DNA of 64,000 nucleotides. Origin: Arthrobacter stackebrandtii. GTDB taxonomy: Bacteria > Actinomycetota > Actinomycetes > Actinomycetales > Micrococcaceae. The DNA lies in assembly GCF_017876675.1 (NCBI RefSeq), contig NZ_JAGIOI010000001.1, positions 1,426,001 through 1,490,000 on the forward strand. The letters are read 5' to 3'. Below the pieces are notes generated by a model. That model was given only the letters and a program-made list of their open reading frames with translations, was not told the DNA's origin and made no database searches. Made by a program: the position numbers and the translations under genes. How positions within the stretch are numbered: position 1 is the stretch's first letter; every line of letters begins with the position of its first letter. This document shows, piece by piece, positions 63,167 through 64,000 of the stretch.

Positions 63167-64000
63167 ATGCAAACATTCACCCAACGATTCATGGTCCTGC
63201 TGACCGCCGCGCTGCTGGCCCTGACCACCGCCGTCACCGGCTGTGCGGCACTGGACCTCAGCCGGCCGGCTGCGCCGCCAACAACGGCCTTGGAGGTGGA
63301 GTGGCCCTCCGCAGACAGCAGCCTGGTCCTGCTGTCCGGCGGAACGCCCGAGGTAAACCATCCCGACGGCAAGCCCCGCCCCACGGCCAGCACGGCGAAG
63401 CTGATCACCACGTTGACGGTGCTGGCGAAGCATCCGCTCGCGGCCGGGCAGCAGGGGCCGTCCCTGGCCCTGGATGCAGGGGATGTGGAGCGCTACGAAC
63501 GCACCGTCGCGGAAGGCGGAAGCTCCCTGCTGGTCCACGACGGGATGGTCATGACCCAGTACGCCATGCTTGAGGCGATGCTGCTGCCGTCGGCCAACAA
63601 TGTGGCGGATTCCATGGCGCTGTGGGCCTTTGGCTCCATGGAGGCGTACCGTGCAGCGGCCACCGAACTGGTGCGGTCGCTGGGCATGGACTCCACCACC
63701 ATTGGCAGCGATGCCAGCGGCTTCTCACCCACCACCACCAGCACGGCCGGCGACCTGGCACTGCTGGCCCGAGCCGCCATGGGCGAACCCGTCATTGCTG
63801 AAATCGCAGCTCAGGCATCAGCAGTGATTCCCGGATACGGCCCGGTGCACAACACGAACACCCTGCTGGGAACCTCCGGGATCGTGGGGCTGAAGACGGG
63901 AACCAGTCCGCAGGCCGGCGGCGTGTTCATGTTCGCCGCCCAGGTTTCGCTCAAGGGTGTGCCGACCATGGTGGTAGGCGCTGTCATGGGGGCTGGAAAG
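63167..64000 (+). CDS. D-alanyl-D-alanine carboxypeptidase-like lipoprotein, 3'-truncated
   Basis: 278 residues are visible and the frame runs off the end. The start ATG 63167 follows TAGCTT by six bases, so the mRNA is probably leaderless. The N-terminus is a lipoprotein signal with lipobox VTGC at Cys26. Active-site motifs of the PBP5-type serine peptidases are present: SxxK at Ser75-Lys78 (STAK), SxN at 142-144 (SAN) and KTG at 243-245 (LKTGTS). It probably trims peptidoglycan stem peptides. It is divergent from a two-component system that may control it. The C-terminus cannot be judged. Confidence 0.88.
   Translation, partial: MQTFTQRFMVLLTAALLALTTAVTGCAALDLSRPAAPPTTALEVEWPSADSSLVLLSGGTPEVNHPDGKPRPTASTAKLITTLTVLAKHPLAAGQQGPSLALDAGDVERYERTVAEGGSSLLVHDGMVMTQYAMLEAMLLPSANNVADSMALWAFGSMEAYRAAATELVRSLGMDSTTIGSDASGFSPTTTSTAGDLALLARAAMGEPVIAEIAAQASAVIPGYGPVHNTNTLLGTSGIVGLKTGTSPQAGGVFMFAAQVSLKGVPTMVVGAVMGAGK

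Overview
The window is high-GC DNA with very strong G/C preference at third codon positions, densely packed genes, GTG/TTG starts, and many -10 boxes of the form TAGGCT or TANNNT placed 6-7 nt before the start codon. These traits, and gene neighbourhoods such as the DEAH helicase facing a Tad pilus operon, MarP next to a Crp/GlxR-type regulator, and topoisomerase I with a lysine-rich tail, point to an actinobacterium of the Micrococcaceae, most likely Arthrobacter or a close relative. That assignment is inference. There are no insertion sequences, phage genes, rRNA genes or CRISPR arrays. It reads as stable chromosomal core with some lineage-specific additions.

Layout. 1-3.8 kb: 5'-truncated trkH with overlapping trkA (K+ uptake), then two O6-alkylguanine-DNA methyltransferase genes flanking an ECF-like sigma factor, the second overlapping the sigma gene. 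4-7 kb: proC, a sugar-isomerase-like TIM barrel protein and a Ppx/GppA phosphatase (minus strand). 7.2-13 kb: secreted GH20 hexosaminidase and topA. 13.1-17 kb: a fragment resembling the MgtC C-terminal domain, a NPPF-type methyltransferase, trhO and a GNAT acetyltransferase. 17.1-26.6 kb: DEAH/DUF1998 helicase, a seven-gene Tad/Flp pilus operon (CpaE/TadZ-like, TadA, TadB, TadC, Flp-like pilin, two TadE-like proteins) and a Pol I-like polymerase. 26.6-31.1 kb: amidohydrolase, CoA-pyrophosphatase-like NUDIX, endonuclease III and a membrane protein. 31.6-38 kb: acs, aroQ, marP, crp, and a NUDIX/RidA/DUF4177 operon. 38-41.5 kb: bifunctional PBP, metallophosphoesterase and tRNA-Pro(CGG). 41.7-49.4 kb: two multidomain GH18 chitinases and a large LuxR-type regulator. 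49.7-53.5 kb: PhnA-like zinc ribbon, polytopic membrane protein and XRE/TPR regulator. 53.6-60.7 kb: purine genes purC-purD (minus) and purF-purM (plus) around an asparaginase, an SCP-like protein and a small membrane protein. 60.8-64 kb: two-component system and a divergent DD-carboxypeptidase running off the end.

How the genes connect. Two chitinases and the hexosaminidase form a chitin-degradation set. The two chitinase promoters share an 11-mer and an identical -10 at conserved spacing, and the hexosaminidase promoter carries a related element, so a common regulator is likely; a Crp-like factor (also encoded here) or the neighbouring LuxR protein are candidates. The Tad/helicase/polymerase block matches a conserved actinobacterial neighbourhood of unknown purpose. 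Because Flp/Tad pili are required for natural transformation in Micrococcus luteus, DNA uptake and processing is an attractive hypothesis. The sigma factor/alkyltransferase pair looks like a possible alkylation-responsive regulatory module. A further theme is the number of long, mostly sequence-unrelated hairpins between genes, including a perfect 31-bp inverted repeat after crp.
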